In this document: positions 38,560 to 46,715 of the stretch, one piece after another
How the letters are laid out: each line of letters opens with the position of its first letter
Numbering within the stretch: position 1 is the stretch's first letter
Program-made: the position numbers and the translations under genes
The notes under the pieces: generated by a model
What the model was told of the DNA's origin: nothing
The model's input: only the letters and a program-made list of their open reading frames with translations
Database searches by the model: none
Source of the DNA: Caldicellulosiruptor obsidiansis OB47
GTDB lineage: Bacteria > Bacillota > Thermoanaerobacteria > Caldicellulosiruptorales > Caldicellulosiruptoraceae
Assembly: GCF_000145215.1 (NCBI RefSeq)
Contig: NC_014392.1
Coordinates: 489,501-553,500, forward strand
Reading direction: 5' to 3'
DNA length: 64,000 nucleotides

Positions 38560-39024
38560 TCAAGTTAATTATTTATATAACTGCAATTCACAATTTTAAC
38601 AACAATTCCTTTCTTACATTGTATTTTGATCAGAATCGGATATAAATGCTGTTTCACTTCTGCACCGCATGGCACATACAACAGAATGAACTTAAGAAAG
38701 CCGAAGATGCCAAAGAACTTTTCAGCATAGACAATAACCAATTTTTGTATTTTCTGCATAAACTTTTTCGCTGCTATAGAAAGAGTTTTAACTTTAAGTT
38801 TTTTCTTCTATATTTCTGTATAACTTAACCTATAAATGCCATAGCAATATAGAATGCTATAAAGTTTTACTTTGTGCTTTTATAGTTTTTAATCTGTTAG
38901 AAATCCTTAGTAAATCACCCCTCGACTCTTTGGTATATTTGAAAATAGAATAATAAGAATAAGATTGTTGAATTAGAATGCAAAAGTTTTATATGATGAA
39001 ATCACCTCTCAAGTTAATTATTTA
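38560..39024 (-). repeat. 17-bp direct repeat framing a 431-base segment upstream of the secreted-protein gene
   Basis: CTCAAGTTAATTATTTA occurs at 38560-38576, just before the ribosome-binding site of the secreted-protein gene, and again at 39008-39024, just after a strong promoter (39030-39058). The second copy is followed in the minus direction by GAGAGGTGATTTC without a usable gene. The segment between is AT-rich with no supported frame. It looks as if a leader plus gene start was duplicated and one copy lost its gene. Confidence 0.6.
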
Positions 39025-39029
39025 CTTTA

Positions 39030-39058
39030 ATATTAGCAAAAAAAAACGCAATAGTCAA
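39030..39058 (-). promoter_or_regulatory. sigma-A promoter upstream of the secreted-protein gene
   Basis: On the minus strand, TTGACT (39053-39058), a 17-base spacer containing nine T in a row, and TAATAT (39030-39035). Almost the same sequence recurs at 43325-43351 beside the second IS, there with two T fewer in the spacer. It likely drives the gene at 36989-38542 through a ~480-base leader. Confidence 0.75.
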
Positions 39059-39126
39059 GTTACACAAAGTTATGAGTCTAATATTGTTAAATAAGAGTAT
39101 AGAGAAAGGATAGAGGAAAATAAAGT

Positions 39127-39162
39127 GAAAGGCTATCCAATCAACTTTTTGGACAGCCCTTG
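39127..39162 (-). terminator. terminator-like hairpin after the 265-residue anchored protein
   Basis: In the minus direction AAGGGCTGTCC and GGATAGCCTTT form a stem with one mismatch and a ~12-base loop, followed by CACTTTATTTTCC. It lies ~40 bases after the stop at 39201. Confidence 0.55.
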
Positions 39163-39200
39163 AGTATATTTATAATTTCTTATTCTCAGAAATTGGAAGT

Positions 39201-39998
39201 TTATTCGACAATTCCGTTTTGTTTTGCCCATTTATCAAGCTCTTGTGCCACTTCTTTTTTCTTTTCTTCTAATATCTTTTGGTATTCTTCTCTCTCTTTC
39301 TCTATAGCTTCTTCTGTTAAATTGTTTTGTTTGGTTAATGCTTTACCTTCAGGAGTTGAGAAAAATATGTTCTTTTTAACATCTGGTTCAAACTTAACAA
39401 GCAAACTTCTTGCTTTATGTTCAATGACTATTGTTCTAAATTCTTTCCAAATATTTTGCCAATCGGAAGGATTTTTAATTAAATCTTTAAGGAATTTTTC
39501 GTAATAGTAAATAGCAACTTTATCAATTTTATATTGAGCATATTTTTCTATATTAAATATGTTATTTTGATATTCTTTTAAGTATTCTTCATAACCCTTT
39601 TTGAATTTTTGCTTTGTTTCATAATCAAGCTTAATGTACATATCTGTATAAATACTATAAAAGTTATCTTTTATAAACTTATAGAGATATTTGGCTTTTT
39701 CATCTGAGAAGTATTTTTCATAATCAAGAGTCAAAATTTCAGGAGGAACATTGTAATTTAGTCTGACATCTTCTGTTTTTAAAAGAACTTCAAAACTTTT
39801 TTTGAGGTTTTCATCTAATGAATTTTGAATTTGTTCATTACTATTTTTGCTTGTTTCAATATTTGCGTATACAAGATTTGAATTAGTCTTAGTTAAAGAA
39901 GCATTATTATTCGAAAAATAGAATTTTATACACACTACTGATAACAAAAGAAAAGATATTATGAAAAGAGAAATTAATAATTTGTTTCTTTTATTCAT
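39201..39998 (-). CDS. membrane-anchored helical protein of unknown function
   Basis: 265 residues from ATG 39998 (AAAGGAGAA upstream). NKRNKLLISLFIISFLLLSVVCIKFYFS is an N-terminal anchor. The extracellular part is helical, rich in Lys, Glu and Tyr, with a long C-terminal helix of coiled-coil type (EEAIEKEREEYQKILEEKKK, continuing to KKEVAQELDKWAKQNG). No known domain is recognised. It belongs to the same leftward island of surface proteins and has its own terminator. Confidence 0.6.
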   Translation of the reverse strand: MNKRNKLLISLFIISFLLLSVVCIKFYFSNNNASLTKTNSNLVYANIETSKNSNEQIQNSLDENLKKSFEVLLKTEDVRLNYNVPPEILTLDYEKYFSDEKAKYLYKFIKDNFYSIYTDMYIKLDYETKQKFKKGYEEYLKEYQNNIFNIEKYAQYKIDKVAIYYYEKFLKDLIKNPSDWQNIWKEFRTIVIEHKARSLLVKFEPDVKKNIFFSTPEGKALTKQNNLTEEAIEKEREEYQKILEEKKKEVAQELDKWAKQNGIVE

Positions 39999-40027
39999 TA
40001 CTATTCTCCTTTCTACTTTAAAAAATT

Positions 40028-40226
40028 TTAATTAGTACTTATTTTATAGAGAATAATCCAATTTTCTTTAGGACAATTATAAAAAAGGTAATTATATAAG
40101 GTAACATTATAATCGTTAGAAGTATGCTGTGCAACTAATATATCATATATGCCATTTGCACTTGTTCTGTCATGAACAATCTGAGAATGATAAGAAACAT
40201 CACGGCCATAAGTAGAACTATAAGCA
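40028..40226 (-). pseudogene. Amidase_6-like C-terminal fragment
   Basis: On the minus strand an open frame ending at 40028 reads AYSSTYGRDVSYHSQIVHDR, then GIYDILVAQHTSNDYNVTLYNYL and NWIILYKISTN. The S-x-x-H-S-x-I-V, then I-x-x-A-Q-H-T layout is like the end of the putative Amidase_6 domain. A stop closes the frame upstream of 40226. It is a leftover piece of a lost gene; the assignment rests on pattern memory only. Confidence 0.45.
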
Positions 40227-40308
40227 TTTAAATGTTAAACTATATTTTTCCCTAAGTTTTTGCATCTTTTTTAACTCTTTGTTTTCAACAAACTTTTAAA
40301 GACATAGT

Positions 40309-41039
40309 TCATTTATTTTCATTTTGTAACTCCTGTAAATTCTCTTTAATATAATCTACCCTTTCAGTATGGTAACCATCATCTAATACATATAAATGAT
40401 TAGTTTTTGGAATATATACAAAATAAAGAGAAAGTGCTTTTGTTCCAGTCCTTGTTGCTTTGTAATATCTATAAAACTTATATTCTTCTTTCATTTCTAT
40501 GAGCATATTCTGAGCTAATTTTTCATTCAAGATTGTACCTCCAATTTCATATACACGTTTTCCTTCAATATCAAAGAAAAGTGGTTTCCAGTCATCAGGG
40601 AGTTTGTGTTTACCTAAAGAAAAAAGGTTAGCATACCATATAATAGTTTCAATATTTTCTTTTACTTTACCAGATACATTGTCCGGGTCATTTTGTATTT
40701 TACTGTATGTGTTTTCTGGTATTTTATTATCTTTAACATAAACCCAGTTCGATGTTAGCTTTTCTAATTTACGTTTGTCTTTTTTATCGAAAATTAACAA
40801 GTCAAAGATTACAAATTCACACTTGGCTATTTTTTTTCTTCTATTGGCTCAGGAAACTCTGTATCAAATATTTTATACAACCTAATCCACTCCGCACGGT
40901 TTTTTACATACTTTGGTGGTTCGTGAGGCACAACATAAATCAAAAATACTGTTGAACCAATAATAAAAATTAAAAACCCTATTATCCATAAAACAATTAT
41001 TAAACATATTATCAAAAATTTTTTACCTATTCCCCGCAT
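40309..41039 (-). pseudogene. membrane-anchored protein split by a frameshift in an A8 run
   Basis: The first part starts ATG 41039 with one membrane segment (KKFLIICLIIVLWIIGFLIFIIGSTVFLIYV) and reads to IFDTEFPEPIEEKK-stop at 40827. Directly after an A8 run, the next frame continues IAKCEFVIFDLLIFDKKDKRKLEKL and on to 40309. One extra A would join them into a ~242-residue anchored protein with a soluble domain (WVYVKDNKIPENTY to DDGYHTERVDYIKENLQ). Either the gene is broken, or translation or transcription slips in the A run, or the base count is wrong. TTG 40800 could start the second part, but without a clear ribosome-binding site. It follows the shared-N-terminus gene directly, in the place of a partner or immunity protein (inference). 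Confidence 0.5.
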
Positions 41040-41059
41040 AGTATTACTCCCTTCTTTGT

Positions 41060-42053
41060 TTATAAAAGAATGTTGACTTTGACTGTTTCTATTTTGATAA
41101 AAATTTCGTATGGTTTGACAACCCCCATATGCTGCAAATCTTCTCCAAATTCATTTAACCATTCTCCAAAGCTAATTTTTCCTTTTAATAGATCTGGTAT
41201 TTGTTCTATTGAACTTTGTTTTTTGGTTTTATTATCAAAGTTATAGGTATCGTGAAGCCATATACTTATAGTATTTTCACTCTCTTTTTTAAAATACAGA
41301 TTAGCATTGTTTATTGCCAAAAAGAGATCTAAATCTTGCTCCTTAGAAAATGTTACTTTTAAAAATTCTCCATTTTGATCTTTCCCTTTTTCTTCCCCAA
41401 CTTTCATTGTAGGAAGTAATTTTTCAGCTACTGAAATAACCTTTTCCCTTGCTTTTTTATAAATCTATGTTATTTTTTATTTTTTGAGTCAATTCACTCT
41501 TTTCATTTGTAATTTTTATATCAGAAGGCTTATCTTGCAAAGAATGCTCTAAAAAGTTTATTGCATATTTCAACTCATTACCTTTTACTGCTCTTAAAGC
41601 TTCTAACCCTGCCTTCAGGTCTTTTCTTATAACATTTATTTCTGTTTTCTTTAAATGTTCTGAAATTTTTTTGTCAATATCTTTTACAGTATTTTCTAAT
41701 TTTCTAAAAGTAGATGGGATAGTTAAGGCTGAGATTATTTTTTTAGATGTGCTATTTGTTACATTGTTACTCATGGCTTTTATTGAATTTTCTTGTTGTT
41801 GAAGTACACAGATTTTACTTTGAGTTTTTTCACAGACTATTTTACCATAGAACTCATTAGCAGAAGAACCTTTTTCATAAACATAGGCAGGCGAAATTTT
41901 AGAGTTGTTTTGTGCTGTGTTTTGATTTGAATGAGAAAAATAGCTTTTTGGAATTTGCTCTTCAGTACTTTTTTGGGCTGACAGGTTTTGAAGGTAAGAG
42001 CTATTTTTAAAAATCAAATTAAAATTGTTAGAAGCAAATTCAATACTTTTCAT
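41060..42053 (-). pseudogene. repeat-module protein A, split by a frameshift
   Basis: The first ~85 residues (start MKSIEFASNNFNLIF; upstream in-frame ATGs at 42062 and 42077 are possible) are nearly identical to those of the M23 gene at 44.65-45.58 kb, with DNA identity close to 99%. After GKIV-C-EK the two differ completely. Here a helical part follows (SNNVTNSTSKKIISALTI to DIKITNEKSELTQKIKNNID), then a stop at 41457. The next frame carries on from IYKKAREKVISVAEKLLP to the stop at 41060, with FLAINNANLYFKK, ISIWLHDTYNFDNK and EFGEDLQHMGVVKPYEIFI. One inserted T near 41458-41465 would restore ~330 residues. No signal peptide is seen. The D-x-Y-N-F segment recalls C-terminal parts of toxin-like proteins, but I cannot name a family. 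Confidence 0.5.
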
Positions 42054-42206
42054 TTTCCTCATAACCCCTATTTTCATCTATTTTTTGCTTGTTATAAAAG
42101 TTTAACCCAGCAAACACTAAAAAGTCAATTGACATTTTAAATATAAAGTTTGATAATGAACAAAATTTTTTTGTGAAGAAATGATAAGAAAACTATGGTA
42201 AAATAT
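41826..42206. repeat. 381-bp direct repeat, copy A
   Basis: It covers the upstream region and first ~85 codons of repeat-module protein A. It matches 45352-45734 with only one substitution (giving C or Y in the protein) and two single-base indels outside the coding part. Its upstream end (42206) is cut exactly by the second insertion sequence. Confidence 0.92.
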
Positions 42207-42265
42207 GAGGTTGTTGAATAAAAGAAATAACCATATAAAGTAAACATAGTAACAAATGAAAAAAA

Positions 42266-42319
42266 GCCCCTTGTGTTATAATTTAATTTAAGAGAAAACA
42301 ACCACAAAACACAAGGGGG
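42266..42319 (+). promoter_or_regulatory. inverted repeat covering the transposase ribosome-binding site (copy 2)
   Basis: CCCCTTGTGTT at 42267-42277 pairs perfectly with AACACAAGGGG at 42308-42318, which includes the purine-rich site before ATG 42332. The sequence differs from the stem in copy 1, but the fold and its position over the start are the same. Confidence 0.65.
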
Positions 42320-42331
42320 AAAAATATACTC

Positions 42332-43271
42332 ATGAATATTAAAGCACAAAATAAGAAATTTTTAAAGCTACTTTTTGTAGTGAAAAAGGTTGCTGAAGCT
42401 CTGACAAGGAGAATAAAGCACAATAGAAGAGGACGCCCAAGGAAATTTAATTTGTTTCAAATAATAGCTTGTCTGGTTTACAAAGTTAAGAAGGGGATAA
42501 AGAGTTTTAGAGAATTAGAATATCGAATAAATCAAGACACAGAGTTTAAAAGAGCAATAGGTATGGAAGAAAGTCCGGACTATTCATATTTTGCAAAGTT
42601 GTCAAGGAAAATAGAAGAAGAATACATGCAAGATATAAGAGAGATACTAATAGCTGAAATAGAACCTGATATTGGTATAGCGATAGTAGATTCTACACCT
42701 TTGAAAAGTGCCAAAAATGATTCAGAAGCAAAAGTAGGTATACATATTACAATAGGATTTTACAGGGGATACAAATTACATCTTTTGTGTACAGGTAAAG
42801 AAGAAGTAATACCACTTTTCTGGATTTTAACAGGGGCAAATGAACATGACTCAAGACAAGAAGAGCTTTTGGCAAGAAGCATGGGGCTTTGGCTGTGAGA
42901 TTGTATTAGCAGATGCGGGATACGATTGTAGCAGATGGTTTAATATAGCAAATGAGCTTAAAGTTAAATTTGTTGCCGGGATAAACAGAAGAAACATGAA
43001 AGATAAAAACAATGTTAAGAATGTTTTTAGAAGAAATAACATAAGATTTTTAGAAACTGAAGAGGGCAAAAAGCTATACAAGCATAGAACAAAGATTGAA
43101 AGACTATTTAGTAAATTAAAAGGTGAATATAATCTTGAGAATGTAAGGGTCAGGGGGTTTAAGAATTATAAAAGGTATATTGATTGGATACTAATTACTT
43201 TTTTGTTTGAGCAACTTCTCAGAAAAGTAGAAGGTAAGAAGTTTTCTTTCGCATATGAATGGAATCAATAA
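42332..43271 (+). pseudogene. IS4-type DDE transposase, frameshifted
   Basis: The frame from ATG 42332 reads through the basic RRGRPRKF region, the first catalytic Asp (IVDSTPLK) and GANEHDSRQEELL, and stops at 42898. The neighbouring frame then continues WGFGCEIVLADAGYD with the second Asp, and YKHRTKIERLFSKLK with the Y-x2-R-x3-E-x6-K signature, to 43271. Comparison with copy 1 (HDSKIVELL, then FGPEVILADAGYD) places a one-base lesion near 42865-42885. No slippery heptamer is present, and copy 1 is read in one frame, so this is a mutation and not programmed shifting. Confidence 0.85.
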
Positions 43272-43324
43272 CTTTTGCTCATTTTATGTATTGTTGGTAA
43301 TAATTTTTATTCAACAACCTATTA

Positions 43325-43351
43325 ATATTAGCAAAAAAACGCAATAGTCAG
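43325..43351 (-). promoter_or_regulatory. copy of the island promoter, spacer shortened by 2 bases
   Basis: In the minus direction CTGACT, a 15-base spacer with T7, and TAATAT. It matches the promoter at 39030-39058 except for one -35 base and two T fewer. Its -10 lies 4 bases from the right end of the second IS, so transcription would enter the element against the transposase gene. With a 15-base spacer it is probably weak. Confidence 0.5.
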
Positions 43352-43559
43352 ATTTAATAAAGTCATACTTTTAGAATTGTTAGTATTGTCTAATAAGAGT
43401 GACAAAAATAATATGTAAGGATAAAGCAAAAATTGGGTTAATTCTTGAAGATAGGCTTTATAAATCAAATAAAAAGAGTCACATCTTAAGGGGTTCAATT
43501 AATAAAAATCGATGTAGCTCATTTCCAAATCAAAAATATAATCAGTTATTAATAGTATA

Positions 43560-44040
43560 AATCAAGCAAGTAATACTTTTTGTCCTTCTTTTGTACTCCT
43601 GTAAACCAGATATCATATCCATTTTCTTACGACATAGCTTCGTACTGATTTACAAACATAAACAAAGGGTCAGCATTGATAATTGCTTTTTTTAAATTGC
43701 CATTAAATATCTTGTCAAAATTATTGATAAACTCTTTTTCATTTTTTATACTTTTCTTTTTACCATCAATTTTAACATCAATTGGGTACACTATCAGTTT
43801 TGCAAGTGCTTTCTTGTCGTTTTTTATTAAATATTTTTGAATGTTAGTAGCGAATTTTACTACTTCTTCGTCTGGAAAGCCAACAAAGTTATATCTTTAC
43901 TTCCTTTTTTACCACTGTAATCGTAATAGCCTTTTTAGATTTTTTCATTTTTATCATTGCTTAAAATAAGGTGCATTGCAAAATTAAAATCATGATTGGT
44001 ATTAGTACAATAATTCTTTTTCTGGCTTTCAAATATTTCA
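43560..44040 (-). pseudogene. decayed exported-protein gene
   Basis: The minus strand has long protein-like stretches. One is FVGFPDEEVVKFATNIQKYL, then IKNDKKALAKLIVYPIDVKI, DGKKKSIKNEKEFINNFDKI and ADPLFMFVNQYEAMS-stop-ENGYDIWFTGV. Before it, in another frame, come LALHLILSNDKNEKI-stop-KGYYDYSG and KKGSKDI. One missing base near 43893 and two stops separate the parts. The YPI-D-V-x-I-x-GK and F-x-x-x-x-x-x-M-x-x-x-x-x-G-x-x-x-W-F layout recalls small exported Firmicute proteins of unknown function. It clearly is no longer a working gene. Confidence 0.55.
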
Positions 44041-44043
44041 CCT

Positions 44044-44654
44044 CTAATTATCATGATGATATGCCACAATTTGCTTTACTCTACCTTTTGATATTTTAAA
44101 TTCAATTTCATAATAGGGACTGTCTTGATAATAAATGCTGTGAATTTCACCTTTTTCATTATAGGTTATGCAACCAAATTGTGTGATATTATCTTTTGTT
44201 TTTGGCTTGATATAGTATAGGTATTCTTTGCCACCAATTTTTTCTGGACTATATCTAAATTTATTTATCACTCTTTTATAACTATCTCCGACTTCAATTC
44301 CTCTCGGTCCTTTTATTCCTCTCTTGTTAATCTCTGCGTATATTATATAAAATGAATTCTTTTTAACACCTGGTGCTAACCAAAGGCTACCCCAATCATA
44401 GTAACAATATTCCCCATAATCACCATAAGCACCCCACCATTCTTTCTTAACCTTTTTAGGTTTTCCTATTTTTTTATCAATTCTCCCTTTGTAAATTCAT
44501 CTTTTAATTCTAACAAAACTGGCTCCTCTCTTGTATAGATGGATTTGTTATTTTTAAAAACAAAAAGGTCATCTTTAAAGATTAAAAACATTCCCATTGC
44601 AATAATTATTATTCCAACAAAAATTGAATAAAAAACAAATATTTTTTTCCTCAT
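44044..44654 (-). pseudogene. membrane-anchored protein split by a frameshift in an A7 run
   Basis: ATG 44654 overlaps the stop of the M23 gene (ATGA). KKIFVFYSIFVGIIIIAMGMFLIF is an N-terminal anchor; the frame reads to FTKGELIKK-stop at 44466. After the A7 run, the next frame continues IGKPKKVKKEWWGAYGDYGE, then YDWGSLWLAPGVKKNSFYII and GPRGIEVGDSYKRVINKF, ending KGRVKQIVAYHHDN at 44044. One extra A would give a ~203-residue protein. Translational coupling to the M23 gene suggests it is its partner. Confidence 0.6.
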
Positions 44655-45579
44655 TTTTTAATCTCCTTTTCACTCTTTGTTTTTAATCTTAACACATCCA
44701 TTGGATTTATTAAATCGCTTCTGCGTTCATAATTTGCCTCTGGAACATATTTGTATGTTTTGTTGTTTTTTTGAGTAAGCGATCCACTACTGTCACCTTT
44801 ATAAACTTCTAAATGAAGCATTGCATCACCACCTTTACTATTACGTATAATTTTACCTATAACCTGTCCTTGCTTCACTTTATCTCCAACTTTAACATTT
44901 GGTTTAATTTCACCATATCTGATAACAGAACCATCATCGTTTTTTACTTCTATTGCCATTGTTCCCGGATAGAATTCATAAATAGCAGTGACTGTTCCAT
45001 TAGTCATTGCTAATACTTCTACATTTTCTTTACCAATAAACTTGCGTTTATTTTCATCATAATAACCAACTAAAAGATCAACTCCTGCATGAGTTCTACT
45101 TTTATCTCGAGGAGCACCGAATTGTCTTCCTTCTTTTGTGGGTTCAGCTACGATTAAGTTTTTAGACTCTAAAGGGAATATCCATTTGTCAATACGCTGC
45201 TCCCAGAATTCTTTACTTGGATTAGTTTTTTTGTTTCATTGGTTTTAGTTTTTTCAACTGAACTACTTGAATTTAGAATTTTGCTGCTATTATTTAGATC
45301 TTGAATAGAACTGCCACTTTTTGAAGACGGCAAAGAGTGATTTGAACTATATTTTTCATAGACTATTTTACCATAGAACTCATTAGCAGAAGAACCTTTT
45401 TCATAAACATAGGCAGGCGAAATTTTAGAGTTGTTTTGTGCTGTGTTTTGATTTGAATGAGAAAAATAGCTTTTTGGAATTTGCTCTTCAGTACTTTTTT
45501 GGGCTGACAGGTTTTGAAGGTAAGAGCTATTTTTAAAAATCAAATTAAAATTGTTAGAAGCAAATTCAATACTTTTCAT
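44651..45579 (-). pseudogene. repeat-module protein B with M23 peptidase domain, split in a homopolymer
   Basis: The start MKSIEFASNNFNLIF has upstream in-frame ATG 45588 as alternative. The ~85-residue N-terminal module is shared with protein A. After it comes a Ser/Asn-rich linker (SSNHSLPSSKSGSSIQ). The frame is lost at a run of seven A (plus-strand T7 at 45226-45232). One more A gives NPSKEFWEQRIDKWIFPLES, then a full M23 peptidase: THAGVDLL (zinc His and Asp), AMTNGTVTAIYEFYPG, KVKQGQVIGKI and MLHLEV. The usual second H-x-H reads H-L-E, so one zinc ligand may be missing or replaced. M23 enzymes cut peptidoglycan cross-bridges. No signal peptide is seen on the shared module. Confidence 0.65.
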
Positions 45580-45734
45580 TTTCCTCATAACCCCCTATTT
45601 TCATCTATTTTTTGCTTGTTATAAAAGTTTAACCCAGCAAACACTAAAAAGTCAATTGACAATTTTAAATATAAAGTTTGATAATGAACAAAATTTTTTT
45701 GTGAAGAAATGATAAGAAAACTATGGTAAAATAT
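45352..45734. repeat. 383-bp direct repeat, copy B
   Basis: It is the partner of 41826-42206. It covers ~150 bases upstream plus the first ~85 codons of the M23 gene. Outside this block the two loci are unrelated, in both the downstream coding part and the far upstream sequence. Confidence 0.92.
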
Positions 45735-45845
45735 TATAACTAAGAGATAAGTTTAAAAAATTTTCACTCCAGCCACCTGAAAATGAAAAATACTTGCAAT
45801 AATTAAGTGAAAAATTCAGAAAAGAAAAAAGGAGAATAGGAGAGT

Positions 45846-46661
45846 ATGATTATAGACTTCCATACCCACTGTTTTCCAGATGATTTGGCACCAAGAGCAA
45901 TGTCAAAACTTTCCCAAAACTCTGGTATGCCATATTATCATGATGGGACTTTGAGAGGTTTGAAAGAATCCAGCAAAATAGCTGGAATTGACATATGTGT
46001 AGTTCTGCCCATTGCAACAAAACCTCAGCAAACAATGACTATTAACAGATGGGCATTGTCTGTGATGGAAGAACACAACGACATAATTTGTTTTGGCACA
46101 GTTCACCCTGAGTTTGATATGTGGGAAGAGGAAATAAGGTGGTTAAAAGAAAACGGTTTTGCCGGAATAAAATTTCATCCTGATTATCAGGATTTTTTTG
46201 TAGATGATAAAAAGATGTACCCCATTTATGATGCTATTGCAAAAAACGATATGATTATACTTTTTCACAGTGGAGTTGACCCGGCTTATATGCCTCCCTA
46301 CCACTGCACACCAGAAAGGCTTCAAAGAGTTTTGAAAGATTTTTCAGGTGCAAAGATTGTTGCAGCGCATATGGGTGGATATAGGTTTTTTGATGAAACG
46401 CTTGAGTGTTTGATAGGTAAAGATGTGTATCTTGATACATCCTTTTTCTTTGGTGAGGTTCAAATACAAAATTTCGAAGAGATTTTCAGAAAACATGGTA
46501 TAGATAAGATTTTATTTGCAACAGACTCTCCCTGGAAGGATCAGAAAAGAGAAGTTGAGTATGTAAATAGCTTAAGACTTTCTGAAGAAGAAAAAGAAAA
46601 GATTTTATGGAAAAATGCACAACAGCTACTTAAAGTTAAAATTGTTCATAGAACAAACTAA
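45846..46661 (+). CDS. metal-dependent amidohydrolase (TIM-barrel, ACMSD-like)
   Basis: 271 residues with AGGAG upstream of ATG 45846. DFHTHCFP at the start gives the first two metal-binding His. IKFHPDYQDFF and IILFHSGVD follow, then KIVAAHMGGYR with a His, VYLDTSFF, and ILFATDSPWKDQ with the catalytic Asp. It belongs to the amidohydrolase_2 group. The substrate (a cyclic amide, carboxylate or phenolic acid) is not predictable. It marks the return to conserved genes right of the island. An MBL-fold gene follows 54 bases later. Confidence 0.88.
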   Translation: MIIDFHTHCFPDDLAPRAMSKLSQNSGMPYYHDGTLRGLKESSKIAGIDICVVLPIATKPQQTMTINRWALSVMEEHNDIICFGTVHPEFDMWEEEIRWLKENGFAGIKFHPDYQDFFVDDKKMYPIYDAIAKNDMIILFHSGVDPAYMPPYHCTPERLQRVLKDFSGAKIVAAHMGGYRFFDETLECLIGKDVYLDTSFFFGEVQIQNFEEIFRKHGIDKILFATDSPWKDQKREVEYVNSLRLSEEEKEKILWKNAQQLLKVKIVHRTN

Positions 46662-46715
46662 TAATTTTTTGCGTTAACAATACCAATGGCAAATTAGAAA
46701 GAGGGGTTTTGAAAA

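Larger units (their letters stand above)
42207..43321 (+). mobile_element. IS4-type insertion sequence, copy 2 (1115 bp)
   Basis: Perfect 16-bp terminal inverted repeats AGGTTGTTGAATAAAA (42208-42223 and reverse complement 43305-43320), with the same core as in copy 1. The transposase gene is frameshifted. The flanks, GGTAAAATAT on the left and TTAATATTAG on the right, do not form a target-site duplication, unlike copy 1. The left junction is exactly where the 381-bp repeat ends; the right junction touches a promoter. This suggests that the element lies at a rearrangement or deletion joint. Confidence 0.88.

Noticed and set aside
38565-38759. 64-codon leftward ORF upstream of the large secreted protein
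   Set aside because: It overlaps the 17-bp repeat and leader, has no good start, and its hydrophobic content is what AT-rich DNA gives by chance.
42840-42898. Programmed frameshift in the IS copy 2 transposase
   Set aside because: No slippery A6G-type heptamer at the shift, and the sister copy is a single frame (with one stop), so this is a mutation.
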